Shown here: in pieces, positions 51,106-61,495 of the stretch
Numbering within the stretch: the first letter of the stretch is position 1
How the letters are laid out: each line of letters opens with the position of its first letter
Source of the DNA: SHWB01 sp050246875
GTDB lineage: Bacteria; Pseudomonadota; Alphaproteobacteria; UBA6615
Length of the DNA: 64,000 nucleotides
Direction: 5' to 3'
NCBI GenBank assembly: GCA_050246875.1
Contig: JBFWVF010000004.1
Location: 310,001 to 374,000, forward strand
Notes under the pieces: generated by a model
Told to the model about the DNA's origin: nothing
What the model saw: the letters and a program-made list of their open reading frames with translations, nothing else
Database searches by the model: none
Made by a program: the position numbers and the translations under genes

Positions 51106-51134
51106 ACCGGGCCTCGGCGAACGAGGCGACGGCG

Positions 51135-51163
51135 GATATAGACAAATGGCCCCGGCCTGTCCA
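51135..51163 (-). promoter_or_regulatory. Probable sigma70 promoter of tRNA-Phe
   Basis: Minus strand TGGACA (-35), 17 bases, TATATC (-10); the -10 ends 29 bases before the mature tRNA. Confidence 0.45.
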
Positions 51164-51194
51164 GCCGAGGCGCCCGCCGGGCCCCCGGGCCCCG

Positions 51195-51419
51195 TCAGGC
51201 GCGGCCGTCCGGCTCGTCGGCGTCCGGATCGGCGGCGGCGAGATCGCTCTCCTGCTCCGCCTCCTCGGGCACGGCGGCGGCAATGCGGTAGCGCTCGCCC
51301 AGCCAGTTGCCGAGGTCGAGGGTGCGGCACCGCGCCGAGCAGAAGGGCAGGTACGGCCGCCTGGCCGGCTTGCGGCACATCGGGCAGCGCGGCCCGCGCA
51401 GCGGGATCGGGTCGGTCAT
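51195..51419 (-). CDS. yacG: DNA gyrase inhibitor YacG, zinc protein
   Basis: 74 residues. Zinc-ribbon cysteines in CPMCRKP and FCSARCRTLDLGNWLGERYRI, the diagnostic YacG pattern. Acidic C-terminal tail as usual. The ATG overlaps the rng stop by 4 bases. Confidence 0.93.
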   Translation of the reverse strand: MTDPIPLRGPRCPMCRKPARRPYLPFCSARCRTLDLGNWLGERYRIAAAVPEEAEQESDLAAADPDADEPDGRA

Positions 51420-52882
51420 CGCGGCGAGCGTACCATCACCTCGATCGACTCGCGCGCCCGCGCCGGCTCGCCCGCGACGATGACATTGCCGCCGACCGCG
51501 GCGCGCGCCTCGGCCAGTGCCGCGGCGAGCGGGCCGGCGATGGCGGCCGCCACCTCGGGCGCCACCTGGATGGCGTAGCCGCCGGCCGGACGCGCCCGGG
51601 CCGCCGCAAGCAGGCGGCGCAGCGCCGCGTAGCCGAGCGCCACCGGCGACGGCTGCGTCGCCGCCACCGGCTCCTGGAGGCGGGCGGCGAGCGACGGGCC
51701 ACGGCGGGCCCGCGTCAGCTCGATGAAGCCGAGCACCGTCCAGCCATGCACGACGACCCCGGCCGGATCGTCGGCGACGGCGGCGCGCAGGGCGTCCAGC
51801 ACGGCGGCGCGGTCGTGCCGCTCGGTCATCTTGAGGGCGTCGACGACGATGGCGCCGGCGATGGCGCGCAGGCGAAGTTGCCGGCCGAGCGCCACGGCCG
51901 CCTCGATGTTCACGTCGCGCGCCAGCTTCATGCCCGACCCGGCATGGCTGCCGCTGTTGACGTCGATGGCGGTCAGCGTCTCGCCCGGCTCGAACACGAT
52001 CTCGCCGCCGCCGGGCAGGCCGACGCGACGCGCCAGCGCCTCCTCGATGGCCGCCTCGACGCCATGCGCCTCGAACAGGTTGGCCGGCGCCGGCGCGGCG
52101 GCGATGCGCGCTTCGAGCGCCGGCAGGTAGCGGGCGGCCCAGCGCCGCGCCGCCGCCACCGTCTCGCCATCACCGCAGATCACCGTGGCGAGCCCGGGAT
52201 GGGCAAGGTCGGTGAGCGCCCGCGCGACGGCGCCGGGGCCGGGATCGAGCCGTACCGGCGCCTTGGCGCCCTCGGCACGCAGCGCGATGGCGGCCCATTC
52301 GGCGCGCAGGCGCGCGAGGTCGTCGGTGATGTCGGCGATCAGCGCCGCGTCGTCTTCCGGCAAGGCTTCTGCATCGCGCAGCACGGCGCCCTCGCCGGCC
52401 CGCAGCAGCGGCGCGACGAGCGCCTCGACGCGCCGCCGCGCGGCGCCACCGAAGCCGTCGGGCAGCACCAGCCCCTCGGTGCCCGGACGCAAATCGACGG
52501 TGCGGCCGCGCAGGCGCAGGAACGAGGTGACCCCCGGCCCCTTCGCCGCCTCGCCGTCGCCGTGCCCGTCGGCGACGATCTGCACCGGGAAGATCGCGCC
52601 TTCGTGCAGCAGGCGGTTGATACGCACATGGCTGCCTTGGGCGGCGTCGGGCGAGCGCGCCACCTCGCGGCCGCGCAGGAAGCCGTCGGGACCGTCGCCG
52701 AGGTCCATGAAGGCGGCGTTGATGCCGATCTCCAGCCGCCGGACGCGCGCGAGATAAATGGCGCCGACGCGGCTGGCGCCGATGTCGCGCCAGTGATCGA
52801 CCTGCAGCACCACGCCGTCGGCGAGCGCGGCGACGCGCAGCTCGCCGGGGCTGCGTTCAAGCAGCAGCGTATCGGCATGCAT
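51416..52882 (-). CDS. rng: Ribonuclease E/G family endoribonuclease (RNase G-type)
   Basis: 488 residues from the ATG at 52882; a GTG overlapping the maf stop is an alternative start. S1-like N-terminal part (GAIYLARVRRLEIGINAAFMDLG), catalytic region with ETLTAIDVNSG (metal Asp, about residues 305-315) and VVDALKM in place of the common IDFIDM, so the second acid is kept but the context is altered. Length and lack of a long C-terminal scaffold fit RNase G. It processes rRNA and degrades mRNA. Between maf and yacG, as in many alphaproteobacteria. Confidence 0.9.
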   Translation of the reverse strand: MHADTLLLERSPGELRVAALADGVVLQVDHWRDIGASRVGAIYLARVRRLEIGINAAFMDLGDGPDGFLRGREVARSPDAAQGSHVRINRLLHEGAIFPVQIVADGHGDGEAAKGPGVTSFLRLRGRTVDLRPGTEGLVLPDGFGGAARRRVEALVAPLLRAGEGAVLRDAEALPEDDAALIADITDDLARLRAEWAAIALRAEGAKAPVRLDPGPGAVARALTDLAHPGLATVICGDGETVAAARRWAARYLPALEARIAAAPAPANLFEAHGVEAAIEEALARRVGLPGGGEIVFEPGETLTAIDVNSGSHAGSGMKLARDVNIEAAVALGRQLRLRAIAGAIVVDALKMTERHDRAAVLDALRAAVADDPAGVVVHGWTVLGFIELTRARRGPSLAARLQEPVAATQPSPVALGYAALRRLLAAARARPAGGYAIQVAPEVAAAIAGPLAAALAEARAAVGGNVIVAGEPARARESIEVMVRSPR

Positions 52883-52887
52883 GTCGG

Positions 52888-53469
52888 TCACTCCGCGCGG
52901 CCGTAGCCGAGGCCGGCGAGCAGTGCCGCCGTCTCCGCCTGCGCCAGCCCGACGACGTTCGACCACGAGCCGGCGAGCCAGGGCACGAAGGCGGCGGCCC
53001 GGCCCTGGATGGCGTAGCCGCCGGCCTTGCCCTGCCATTCGCCGCCGCCGAGATAGGCATCGATCTCGGCGCCGGAGAGGCGCTTGAAGCGCACCAGCGT
53101 CGTCACGAGACGCTCGACGCGGCGCCCGCCCGGCGCGACGACGCAGAGGCCGCCGAGCACGCGATGCCGGCGCCCGGACAGCAGCGTCAGGCAGGCGCGC
53201 GCCTGCGCCTCGGTCTCGGCCTTGGGCAGGATGCGGCGGCCGACGGCGACGACGGTATCGGCAGCGAGCACGTAATCCTCTGGATGGCCGGGGGAAACGG
53301 CGGCCGCCTTGGCGACTGCGAGGCGGCGCGCGAGCGCGGCCGGCAATTCGCGCGGGCGTGGCGTCTCGTCGATGTCGGCGGGGACGACCGCGGCGGGCGG
53401 CAGGCCCATGGCGGCGAGCAGGTCGGCCCGGCGCGGGCTCGCCGAGGCGAGGATCAGCCGGCCGGGCAT
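52888..53469 (-). CDS. maf: Maf family nucleotide pyrophosphatase
   Basis: 193 residues from the ATG at 53469. LILASASPRRADLL at the N-terminus, ADIDETP, AADTVVAVGRRILPKAET and GGYAIQGRAAAFV are the family signatures. It hydrolyses non-canonical or modified NTPs (dTTP/UTP-type). The stop is 5 bases before the rng start. Confidence 0.93.
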   Translation of the reverse strand: MPGRLILASASPRRADLLAAMGLPPAAVVPADIDETPRPRELPAALARRLAVAKAAAVSPGHPEDYVLAADTVVAVGRRILPKAETEAQARACLTLLSGRRHRVLGGLCVVAPGGRRVERLVTTLVRFKRLSGAEIDAYLGGGEWQGKAGGYAIQGRAAAFVPWLAGSWSNVVGLAQAETAALLAGLGYGRAE

Positions 53470-53498
53470 GGCGGGGCCGCGATCGGGTGCGGCGGCAG

Positions 53499-53717
53499 CT
53501 ACTTGAAGCGGAAGGTGATGCGGCCCTTGGTCATGTCGTAAGGCGTCATCTCGACATTGACCTTGTCGCCGGCCAGCACGCGAATGCGGTGCTTGCGCAT
53601 CTTGCCGGCGGTGTGGGCGAGAATCTCGTGCTCGTTGTCCAGCTTCACGCGGAACATCGCATTGGGCAGTACTTCGGTGACCGTGCCCGAAAACTCGATG
53701 GGATCTTCCTTCGCCAT
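53499..53717 (-). CDS. infA: Translation initiation factor IF-1
   Basis: 72 residues, exactly the normal length, with GGAG 8 bases ahead of the ATG at 53717. The S1/OB fold sequence includes IEFSGTVTEVLPNAMFRV, GKMRKHRIRVLAGD and TPYDMTKGRITFRFK. Precedes maf. Confidence 0.98.
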   Translation of the reverse strand: MAKEDPIEFSGTVTEVLPNAMFRVKLDNEHEILAHTAGKMRKHRIRVLAGDKVNVEMTPYDMTKGRITFRFK

Positions 53718-53770
53718 GGCTGCTCCGTTGGTTGTTGATCCGGCCGCCGTTCCCCGCCAACCGGCGGCGC

Positions 53771-53800
53771 TATAAGCCCCGATTTTCCCGGCAATGGCAA
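53771..53800 (-). promoter_or_regulatory. Possible promoter of infA
   Basis: Minus strand TTGCCA, 18 bases, CTTATA, about 54 bases upstream of the infA start. This is the only AT-rich stretch in the gap between infA and the upstream phosphatase-like gene. Confidence 0.3.
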
Positions 53801-53862
53801 GTTTTCCGGCACTTCGCGGATATGGCGCCCCGACTCGGCGGAAGCAAGTGAGGACGATCCGC

Positions 53863-54315
53863 TCACGCCATCTGCGGCGCGTCGACGGCCGGAAAGCGCA
53901 CGGCGATGCGGGCGAGGATGGCTTCGCGTAGCGCCCTGTACGCCGCCAGCCGGTCCTCGCGGGTCGCCTCGCCGTCGTCGGGCGGATCGGCCATCGGCCA
54001 GTATTCGACGACACATGCGGTGCCAGCCAGTGCCAGCGCGCGGTGGTGGGCGCGCGGCGTGAAGGTGACGATCAGGTCGACCGCCGCGAAATCGACGGCC
54101 TCGAACGGCGTCGCCTCATGGCCGGCGATGTCGAGGCCCAGTTCGGCCATCACCGCGACCGCGTATCCGTCGGGCACTTCACCGTCGGCGCGGACGCCGA
54201 CGCTGCCGACGGCGACGCGATGGCCGAACAGATGACGCATGATGGCCGCCGCCATCGGCGAGCGCACGGTATTGCGGTCGCAGGCGAACACAACGCTGGC
54301 GGGCAGATCGCTCAT
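53863..54315 (-). CDS. Low-molecular-weight protein-tyrosine-phosphatase-like protein
   Basis: 150 residues. The P-loop is FACDRNTVRSPMA (Cys about residue 12, CX5R), and a general-acid segment may lie in YWPMADPPD (about 105-113). The fold is shared with arsenate reductases, but the loop is the phosphatase type with Asn and Ser-Pro. Found in this position between infA and UPF0262 in many alphaproteobacteria. It overlaps the upstream gene by 4 bases. Confidence 0.85.
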   Translation of the reverse strand: MSDLPASVVFACDRNTVRSPMAAAIMRHLFGHRVAVGSVGVRADGEVPDGYAVAVMAELGLDIAGHEATPFEAVDFAAVDLIVTFTPRAHHRALALAGTACVVEYWPMADPPDDGEATREDRLAAYRALREAILARIAVRFPAVDAPQMA

Positions 54316-54812
54316 CGTCCCTGCCCGCGGATATGCAGCACGCAGATCAGCGTGAACAGCCGCCGTGCCGTGGCCCGGTCGACCTCGACGCGCGGCGCCA
54401 GCACGCCGAGCAGTTCGTCAGAGGCCTCGTCGTGGAGCGCCCGCCGGCCCATGTCGAGCGCCTCGATCTGCGACGGGGACGCGCTGCGGATCGCCTGGTA
54501 GTAGCTTTCGCAGATGGTGAAGTAGTCGCGCACCGTGCGGCGGAACGGCGCCAGCGGCACCGTCACCGGCGCCAGCGTCGCGCCGTCGGCGCAGCGGATA
54601 TTGAGGATCAGCCGGTTCTCGCGCGTCTCCAGATGGACGTCGAACGGGCCCGACGGCGGCGGGGCGCCATCGGCGGGCAGGGGGCGAAAGCTGTTGTCCT
54701 CGACAAGGTCGTAGATCGCGACCGTGCGCTCGCGTTCCACGTCCGGCGCGTAGCGGACGACGCCCTGCCCTTCGAGCGTGACATTGGCGATGCGCTGGCT
54801 GTCGTCGGCCAT
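54312..54812 (-). CDS. UPF0262 family protein
   Basis: 166 residues. RIANVTLEGQGVVRYAPDVE, RTVAIYDLVEDNSF and RTVRDYFTICESYYQAIRSA match this alphaproteobacterial family of unknown function, which is almost always beside hisD. Starts 15 bases after hisD. Confidence 0.9.
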   Translation of the reverse strand: MADDSQRIANVTLEGQGVVRYAPDVERERTVAIYDLVEDNSFRPLPADGAPPPSGPFDVHLETRENRLILNIRCADGATLAPVTVPLAPFRRTVRDYFTICESYYQAIRSASPSQIEALDMGRRALHDEASDELLGVLAPRVEVDRATARRLFTLICVLHIRGQGR

Positions 54813-54827
54813 GGCACCGCGCCGCGA

Positions 54828-56132
54828 TCAGCCGCGCCGGCCATCGAGCCGGATGGCCACCGACAGGGCGTGCGCGTCGAGGCCCTCGGCGCGCGCCAGC
54901 GTCACCGCCGCCGGCCCGATCGCCGCCAGCGCGCCCGGCGTGCATTCGACCAGCGAGGTCCGCTTCATGAAGTCGAGCACCGACAGGCCGGAGGCATAAC
55001 GCGCCGCCCGGGCCGTCGGCAGCACATGGTTGGGCCCGGCGACGTAGTCGCCGATGGCCTCGGGCGTGTGGCGGCCGAGGAAGATCGCGCCGGCGTGGCG
55101 CACCGCCGCTGCCAGCGGCGCCGGCTCGGCGACGGCGAGTTCGAGATGCTCGGGAGCCAGCCGGTCGACCAGGGCGGGCGCATCGTCCAGCCGCGCGACG
55201 ACGATGATGGCGCCATGGCGTGCCCAGCTTTCGCCGGCGATCGCGGTGCGCGGCAGGCGGGCGAGGTGAGCCCCGACGGCGACGTCGACGGCGTCCGCGA
55301 AGCCGGCATCGTCGGTGATCAGCACCGCCTGCGCGGCCGTGTCGTGCTCGGCCTGGCTCAGCAGGTCGGCGGCGATCCACGCCGGATCGTTGGCGGCGTC
55401 GGCGACGACGAGGATTTCCGACGGCCCGGCGATGGTGTCGATGCCGACCGTGCCGAAAACCTGCCGCTTGGCTTCCGCGACGTAGGCGTTGCCCGGCCCG
55501 ACGATCTTGTCGACTGGCGCGATCGAGGCCGTGCCCCAGGCCAGCGCCGCGACCGCCTGGGCGCCGCCGACGCGCCAGATCTCGTCGACGCCGGCGATCG
55601 ACGCGGCGGCGAGGACGAGTGGCGCCAGCACGCCGTCGGGCGCCGGCACGACCATGGCGACGCGCGGCACACCGGCGACCTTCGCCGGCACCGCGTTCAT
55701 CATCACGGAGGACGGATAGGCGGCCGTGCCGCCGGGCACATAGAGGCCGGCGGCGTCGACCGGCCGCCAGCGCCAGCCCAGCCTCACGCCGGCTGCGTCC
55801 GTGCCGGCGTGGTCCGCCGGACGCTGGCGGGCATGGAAATCGGCAATGCGCGCATGGGCGAATTCGAGTGCGCGCACGGCGTCCGGCTCGCAGGCGGCGC
55901 GCGCGGCGGCGATCTCCCCGGCTGTCACCCGCAGCGCGTCCACCGACGCGACGTTCACGCGATCGAAGCGCGCGGTGTAGTCGAGCAGCGCCGCGTCGCC
56001 GCGGGCGCGCACGTCGGCAAGGATCGCCGTGACGGCCGCGGAAACGTCGACGGCCGCCTCGCGGCGGTCGTCGACCAGATCGGCAAAGGCGGCGGCGAAG
56101 GCGGGATCGCGGGCGTCGAGCCTACGCGGCAT
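54828..56132 (-). CDS. hisD: Histidinol dehydrogenase
   Basis: 434 residues. GLYVPGGTAAYPSSVMMNA, WRVGGAQAVAALAWGT, KIVGPGNAYVAEAKR, IAGPSEILVVAD, SQAEHD (zinc ligands), APEHLE (catalytic Glu-His) and GPNHVLPT are all intact. It catalyses the last two steps of histidine synthesis. Its start overlaps hisG by 11 bases. Confidence 0.97.
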   Translation of the reverse strand: MPRRLDARDPAFAAAFADLVDDRREAAVDVSAAVTAILADVRARGDAALLDYTARFDRVNVASVDALRVTAGEIAAARAACEPDAVRALEFAHARIADFHARQRPADHAGTDAAGVRLGWRWRPVDAAGLYVPGGTAAYPSSVMMNAVPAKVAGVPRVAMVVPAPDGVLAPLVLAAASIAGVDEIWRVGGAQAVAALAWGTASIAPVDKIVGPGNAYVAEAKRQVFGTVGIDTIAGPSEILVVADAANDPAWIAADLLSQAEHDTAAQAVLITDDAGFADAVDVAVGAHLARLPRTAIAGESWARHGAIIVVARLDDAPALVDRLAPEHLELAVAEPAPLAAAVRHAGAIFLGRHTPEAIGDYVAGPNHVLPTARAARYASGLSVLDFMKRTSLVECTPGALAAIGPAAVTLARAEGLDAHALSVAIRLDGRRG

Positions 56133-56796
56133 CGGCCGCGCCCTCGACCGCGGCGCGGATGCGTTCCATCCAGCCGCCGACCGCGGCCACGCGGGTCTTC
56201 ATCGCCGCGCGGTTGACGACCAGCCGGGCGCTGACCTGCATGATCGTCTCGATCTCGACGAGGCCGTTGGCGCGCAGGGTCGAACCAGTCGAGACGAGGT
56301 CGACGATGCGCCGGCAAAGACCGAGTTGCGGCGCCAGTTCGAGGGCGCCGTTCAGCTTCACGCATTCGGCCTGCACGCCGCGCGCGGCGAAATGGCGGCG
56401 CGTGATGTTGGGATACTTGGTGGCGACGCGCAGGTGGCTCCAGCGCGTCGGGTCGTCGACCTCGGCCAGCGCGCGCGGCGCGGCGACCGACATGCGGCAT
56501 CGGCCGAGGCCGAGGTCGAGCGGCGCGTAGAGCTCGGGATAGTCGAACTCGGCCACCACGTCGGACCCGGCGACGCCGAAATGGGCCGCGCCGAAGGCGA
56601 CGAAGGTGGCGACGTCGAAGGAGCGCACGCGTACTACGTCGAGGCGCGGATCGGAGGTACGGAAGCGCAGGAGGCGCGAGTCCGGGTCGTCGAAGGCCGG
56701 CTCCGGCTCGATCCCGGCACGGCGCAGCAGCGGCATCACCTCGTCGAGGATGCGCCCCTTCGGCAGGGCCATGACCAGGGGGGCTTCGCCGGCCAT
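56122..56796 (-). CDS. hisG: ATP phosphoribosyltransferase, short form
   Basis: 224 residues from the ATG at 56796. ALPKGRILDEVMPLL at the N-terminus and VDLVSTGSTLRANGL (PRPP loop, about 165-179) are diagnostic. The C-terminal regulatory domain of long HisG is absent, so the enzyme should need the HisZ subunit, which is not in the window. First step of histidine synthesis. Confidence 0.96.
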   Translation of the reverse strand: MAGEAPLVMALPKGRILDEVMPLLRRAGIEPEPAFDDPDSRLLRFRTSDPRLDVVRVRSFDVATFVAFGAAHFGVAGSDVVAEFDYPELYAPLDLGLGRCRMSVAAPRALAEVDDPTRWSHLRVATKYPNITRRHFAARGVQAECVKLNGALELAPQLGLCRRIVDLVSTGSTLRANGLVEIETIMQVSARLVVNRAAMKTRVAAVGGWMERIRAAVEGAADAA

Positions 56797-56990
56797 TCCG
56801 GCCTCTCCATCGTCCACGCGGGCCCGTTCGGGCCCGCCGGGCCGCACGATATGGCACAGGCTCCGGCAAGAGGCCAGAGGCGATGGAACGCTTCGCGGCC
56901 ACACCCGGTTCTCGCCTGCCCGCCCGGATGCCCTAGACTGGGCCCCGAACCGGGCCGGACGCATCGCCCGGAAGACACGGGGGAGGACGG

Positions 56991-57533
56991 ATGGCCGAAG
57001 GACTGGTGGTGCGGCGCGTGGTGGCCGGCAGGCGGGCGGACGGCACGTCGTTTATCGAGCAGGACGGCCCGACGCCGTCGATCCGCACCGTGGCGGCCCG
57101 GCCCGGATATGTCGTCAACAACATCTGGGCCACGGGCGCCGCCCCGTCCCCGGTCGATGCGCCCGACACCATCGCCGGCCACCAGGGCGTCTCGCCGCCC
57201 AGGGGCGGCTCGGTCCTGCGCATCATCGAGTATCCGCCCGATCCGGCCGACCCGGCCGAGCTCGCCCGGCAACTCGGCGGCATGTTCGCGGGCATGTTCG
57301 CCGACGCGCACCGGCCGCAGGGCAAGGACGTCCATCCGGGCATGCACACGACCGAGACCGTCGACTACGCCATCGTGCTGGAGGGCGAGATCACGGCGAT
57401 CCTCGACGAGGGCGAGACCGTGCTGCGCCAGGGCGACGTGTTCATCCAGCGCGGCACCAACCACGCTTGGTCGAACCGCTCGGGCAGGCCGTGCCGCGTC
57501 GCATTCGTGCTCATCGACGGGCGGTTCGCCTGA
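56991..57533 (+). CDS. Cupin domain protein
   Basis: 180 residues. The cupin core (about 105-175) has HPGMHTTETVDYAIVLEGEI with a His and the metal-site Glu, then LRQGDVFIQRGTNHAWSNRS containing the second motif His. Small-molecule binding or dioxygenase-like role unknown. It reads divergently from hisG over 194 bases and is followed 25 bases later by a fumarylacetoacetate-hydrolase-like gene, so the pair is likely catabolic. Confidence 0.82.
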   Translation: MAEGLVVRRVVAGRRADGTSFIEQDGPTPSIRTVAARPGYVVNNIWATGAAPSPVDAPDTIAGHQGVSPPRGGSVLRIIEYPPDPADPAELARQLGGMFAGMFADAHRPQGKDVHPGMHTTETVDYAIVLEGEITAILDEGETVLRQGDVFIQRGTNHAWSNRSGRPCRVAFVLIDGRFA

Positions 57534-57558
57534 ACTCCGGCGCCGGAAGGATCGTGAC

Positions 57559-58404
57559 ATGAAACTGACGAGCTTCAGGGCCGGCGCCAGGGCCGGCTGG
57601 GGCGTGGCGGACGGCGAGGCGATCGTCGACATGCACCTGCACCACGGCGAGCGCTGGCCAACGGTGCGCGCTGTCCTCGCCGCAGCGGCGTTGGAGGAGG
57701 TGGCGCGACTGGCGGCGGCACGCCGGCCCGATCACCGGCTGGAGGACGTCGTCCTCATGCCGCCGGTCACCGACCCCGACATGATCATCTGCGTCGGCAT
57801 GAACTACCACAGCGCCTTCGCCGAGATCGGCCGCGAATTTCCCGGCCGGCCGAGCCTGTTCACCCGCCGCATCTCGGCCCAGGTCGGCCACGGCCAGAAG
57901 CTGCAGAAGCCGACGGTGTCCGAGCAGTACGACTGCGAGGTCGAACTGGCGGCGATCATCGGCACGGCCGGGCGCAACATCGCCGCCGCCGATGCGCTGG
58001 CGCACGTCGCCGGCTGGTCGGTGTTCAACGAGGCCTCGGTGGTCGACTGGATGCGGCACACGACGCAGAACGTCACCGCCGGCAAGAACTTCGAGGGCAG
58101 CGGCGCCTTCGGCCCGTTCCTCGTCACCGCCGACGAGGTCGGCGACCCGACGAAGCTGCGCCTCGTCCACCGCCTCAACGGCGCGGTCCTGCAGGACGGG
58201 CCGGTGACCGACATGTGCTATTCGATCCCCGAGCAGATCGCCTACATCTCGACCTTCACCACGCTGCTGCCCGGCGACGTCATTTCCACCGGTTCGCCGG
58301 GCGGTATCCGCTCGCGCCGCCAGGCCAATGTCTGGCTGAAATCGGGCGATGTGGTGGAAATGGAAATCGCCGGGGTCGGCACGCTGCGCAACGTCGTCGC
58401 CTGA
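57559..58404 (+). CDS. Fumarylacetoacetate hydrolase family protein
   Basis: 281 residues from the ATG at 57559. ICVGMNYHSAFAEIG, the metal-binding EVELAAIIG (Glu pair), GWSVFNEASVVDWMRHT and LLPGDVISTGSPGG are FAH-family motifs. Members include acylpyruvate hydrolases and oxaloacetate decarboxylases. Probably in one unit with the cupin gene. Confidence 0.9.
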   Translation: MKLTSFRAGARAGWGVADGEAIVDMHLHHGERWPTVRAVLAAAALEEVARLAAARRPDHRLEDVVLMPPVTDPDMIICVGMNYHSAFAEIGREFPGRPSLFTRRISAQVGHGQKLQKPTVSEQYDCEVELAAIIGTAGRNIAAADALAHVAGWSVFNEASVVDWMRHTTQNVTAGKNFEGSGAFGPFLVTADEVGDPTKLRLVHRLNGAVLQDGPVTDMCYSIPEQIAYISTFTTLLPGDVISTGSPGGIRSRRQANVWLKSGDVVEMEIAGVGTLRNVVA

Positions 58405-58416
58405 CCGGCGAACGCG

Positions 58417-58914
58417 CTACGCCGCCTTCGTCAGCGCCTCGCTGAGCGCCGCCCGGAACGCGAGCGGGTCGGCGATCATCGGCATGGGCGTCGTACCGGC
58501 GCCGGTGCCCGTGACCGTGACGGTGCCGTAGCCGAGCAGCCGGCCGATCACCGACTGGTCGACGTTGGCGCCCTCGACGCGGTCGATGTGCAGCTCCGAG
58601 GTATCGCGGCTGATCCAGCCCGTCTTGGCGATGACTCGCCGGTTGGTGATGGCGATCTCGGTCGCCCAGCGCTGGATCGCCGCGCGCACAAGCCCGAGCA
58701 GCGACAGGACGGCAAGCACGAGCGCGGCCCAGGGCGCCCAAGGCGCCAGCATCACCACCACCCAGTCGTCGCCGACGCGGAAGACATGGCCGGCGACGAA
58801 GAGGACGAAGGCCAGCACGAGGCCGGCGACGGGGCGCGCAAAGGCGATCCAATGCATGCGCCCCTCGTAGAGCACCCGCTCGCCGGCGGCCAGGTTGCCG
58901 TGGACGTAGGACAT
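58417..58914 (-). CDS. Membrane protein with bacterial PH domain
   Basis: 165 residues. Two hydrophobic segments (about 28-44 and 50-76) are followed by ITNRRVIAKTGWISRDTSEL and VEGANVDQSVIGRLLGYGTV, the hallmark of bPH_2/YdbT-like domains. Function in membrane association or stress is not defined. It is 4 bases from the DUF2948 gene, same strand. Confidence 0.82.
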   Translation of the reverse strand: MSYVHGNLAAGERVLYEGRMHWIAFARPVAGLVLAFVLFVAGHVFRVGDDWVVVMLAPWAPWAALVLAVLSLLGLVRAAIQRWATEIAITNRRVIAKTGWISRDTSELHIDRVEGANVDQSVIGRLLGYGTVTVTGTGAGTTPMPMIADPLAFRAALSEALTKAA

Positions 58915-58918
58915 CGCC

Positions 58919-59382
58919 TCATCCCTCGCCGTGCGCGGGACGCCAGGCGGTCGGCCAGGCTTCCCCGAAATCCTCGACCAGCCCGTCGATGCCGGCGACG
59001 GTCAGCCGGATCGTTGGCCGGCCCCCGTCGACACCGGCAAAGGCGATGTCCACGAATGGCTCTCCGGCCTCGGCGCCGCCGGCGATCGCCAGCAGCGACA
59101 GGAAGGCATCGCGCCTGCCAAGGTCGATGTCGCGCAGCCGCACCGCCGTCACCCCGCCGAAGCTGACGCCGGCGAGCACGCGTTCGGCGGTTGCCCGCTC
59201 GTCGCCGGTGCTTTCCCAGCGGAAGCGGTTGACCGCCATGACGAAGCGGCGCTCGTCGCGCAACCAGGCGATGTCGCCGATGGGCACGAGGGCATCCTGC
59301 AGCAGCGTCGAGACGACCTCGAGGTCGGCCGCGTCGACGATACGCAGCTTCAGCGGCGTGCCGCCCGATGCCATCTGCGCCG

Positions 59383-59386
<4 letters not shown>
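58919..59386 (-). CDS. DUF2948 family protein
   Basis: 155 residues. LKLRIVDAADLEVVSTLLQD, DIAWLRDERRFVMAVNRFRW and IRLTVAGIDGLVEDFGEAWP match this alphaproteobacterial family, usually encoded after murA. Unknown role. Overlaps the end of murA by 4 bases. Confidence 0.88.
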
Positions 59387-60672
<1,286 letters not shown>

Positions 60673-60744
60673 GTCGTTCCGATCCGTCGGCCTGAATGCC
60701 GGTTGAACTGTCGCCCGGGATTGTGGCGCGGCGGTGGCGCCGGC

Positions 60745-61299
60745 CTACAACCTCGGCACGGTGACGCCGCGCTGCCCCATGTATTTACCGCCGCGGTCGC
60801 GGTACGAAACGTCGGGCGGCGCCTCGCCGCGGAGAAAGAGGAACTGGCACGCTCCCTCGTCGGCATAGATCTTGGCCGGCAGGGGCGAGGTGTTGGAAAA
60901 CTCCAGCGTCACATGCCCTTCCCATTCGGGTTCGAGCGGCGTGACGTTGACGATGATGCCGCAGCGCGCATAGGTCGACTTGCCGAGACAGATCACCAGC
61001 ACGTCGCGCGGGATGCGGAAATACTCGACCGTGCGCGCGAGCGCGAAGGAGTTGGGCGGGATGATGCAGACATCCGTCTCGCGGTCGACGAAGCTTTTGT
61101 CAGTGAAGTGCTTGGGATCGACCGTCGCCATGTCGACGTTGGTGAAGATCTTGAACTCGCGTGACACGCGGGCGTCGTAGCCGTAGGACGACAGGCCGTA
61201 GGAGATGACCCCCTCGCGGCGCTGGCTGTCGACGAACGGCTCGATCATGCCGTGATCGACCGCCATCCGGCGTATCCAGCTGTCGGGCAAGACCGACAT
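60745..61299 (-). CDS. dcd: dCTP deaminase
   Basis: 184 residues from the ATG at 61299. SYGYDARVSREFKIF, CIIPPNSFALARTVEYFRIP, GKSTYARCGIIVNVTPLEP and the catalytic Glu in VTLEFSNTSPLP are all present. Makes dUTP from dCTP for thymidylate synthesis. 72 bases upstream of murA, as in many relatives. Confidence 0.96.
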   Translation of the reverse strand: MSVLPDSWIRRMAVDHGMIEPFVDSQRREGVISYGLSSYGYDARVSREFKIFTNVDMATVDPKHFTDKSFVDRETDVCIIPPNSFALARTVEYFRIPRDVLVICLGKSTYARCGIIVNVTPLEPEWEGHVTLEFSNTSPLPAKIYADEGACQFLFLRGEAPPDVSYRDRGGKYMGQRGVTVPRL

Positions 61300-61495
61300 G
61301 TGCAGCCGCTCCCCATCGCGGCGGTCCCGCCCGCCGCAGCCCGTTGTAGTCGATGCTCCGAACCGGCCACAAGGCGTTGAAAAGCGGCGCCCGGCGCCCG
61401 CCTTGTTCGTGCGGCGCCCGCCGTCTACAAGGCGCCGGGCTGGCGGGCGCCGATCGGGCACCGCCGGGACAGTCGTCGTCGGAAGCGCGGGGATC

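Noticed and set aside
56029..57558. Long frame ahead of the FAH-family gene
   Set aside because: Antisense to hisG/hisD and out of frame in the cupin gene. Homology begins at the ATG at 57559.
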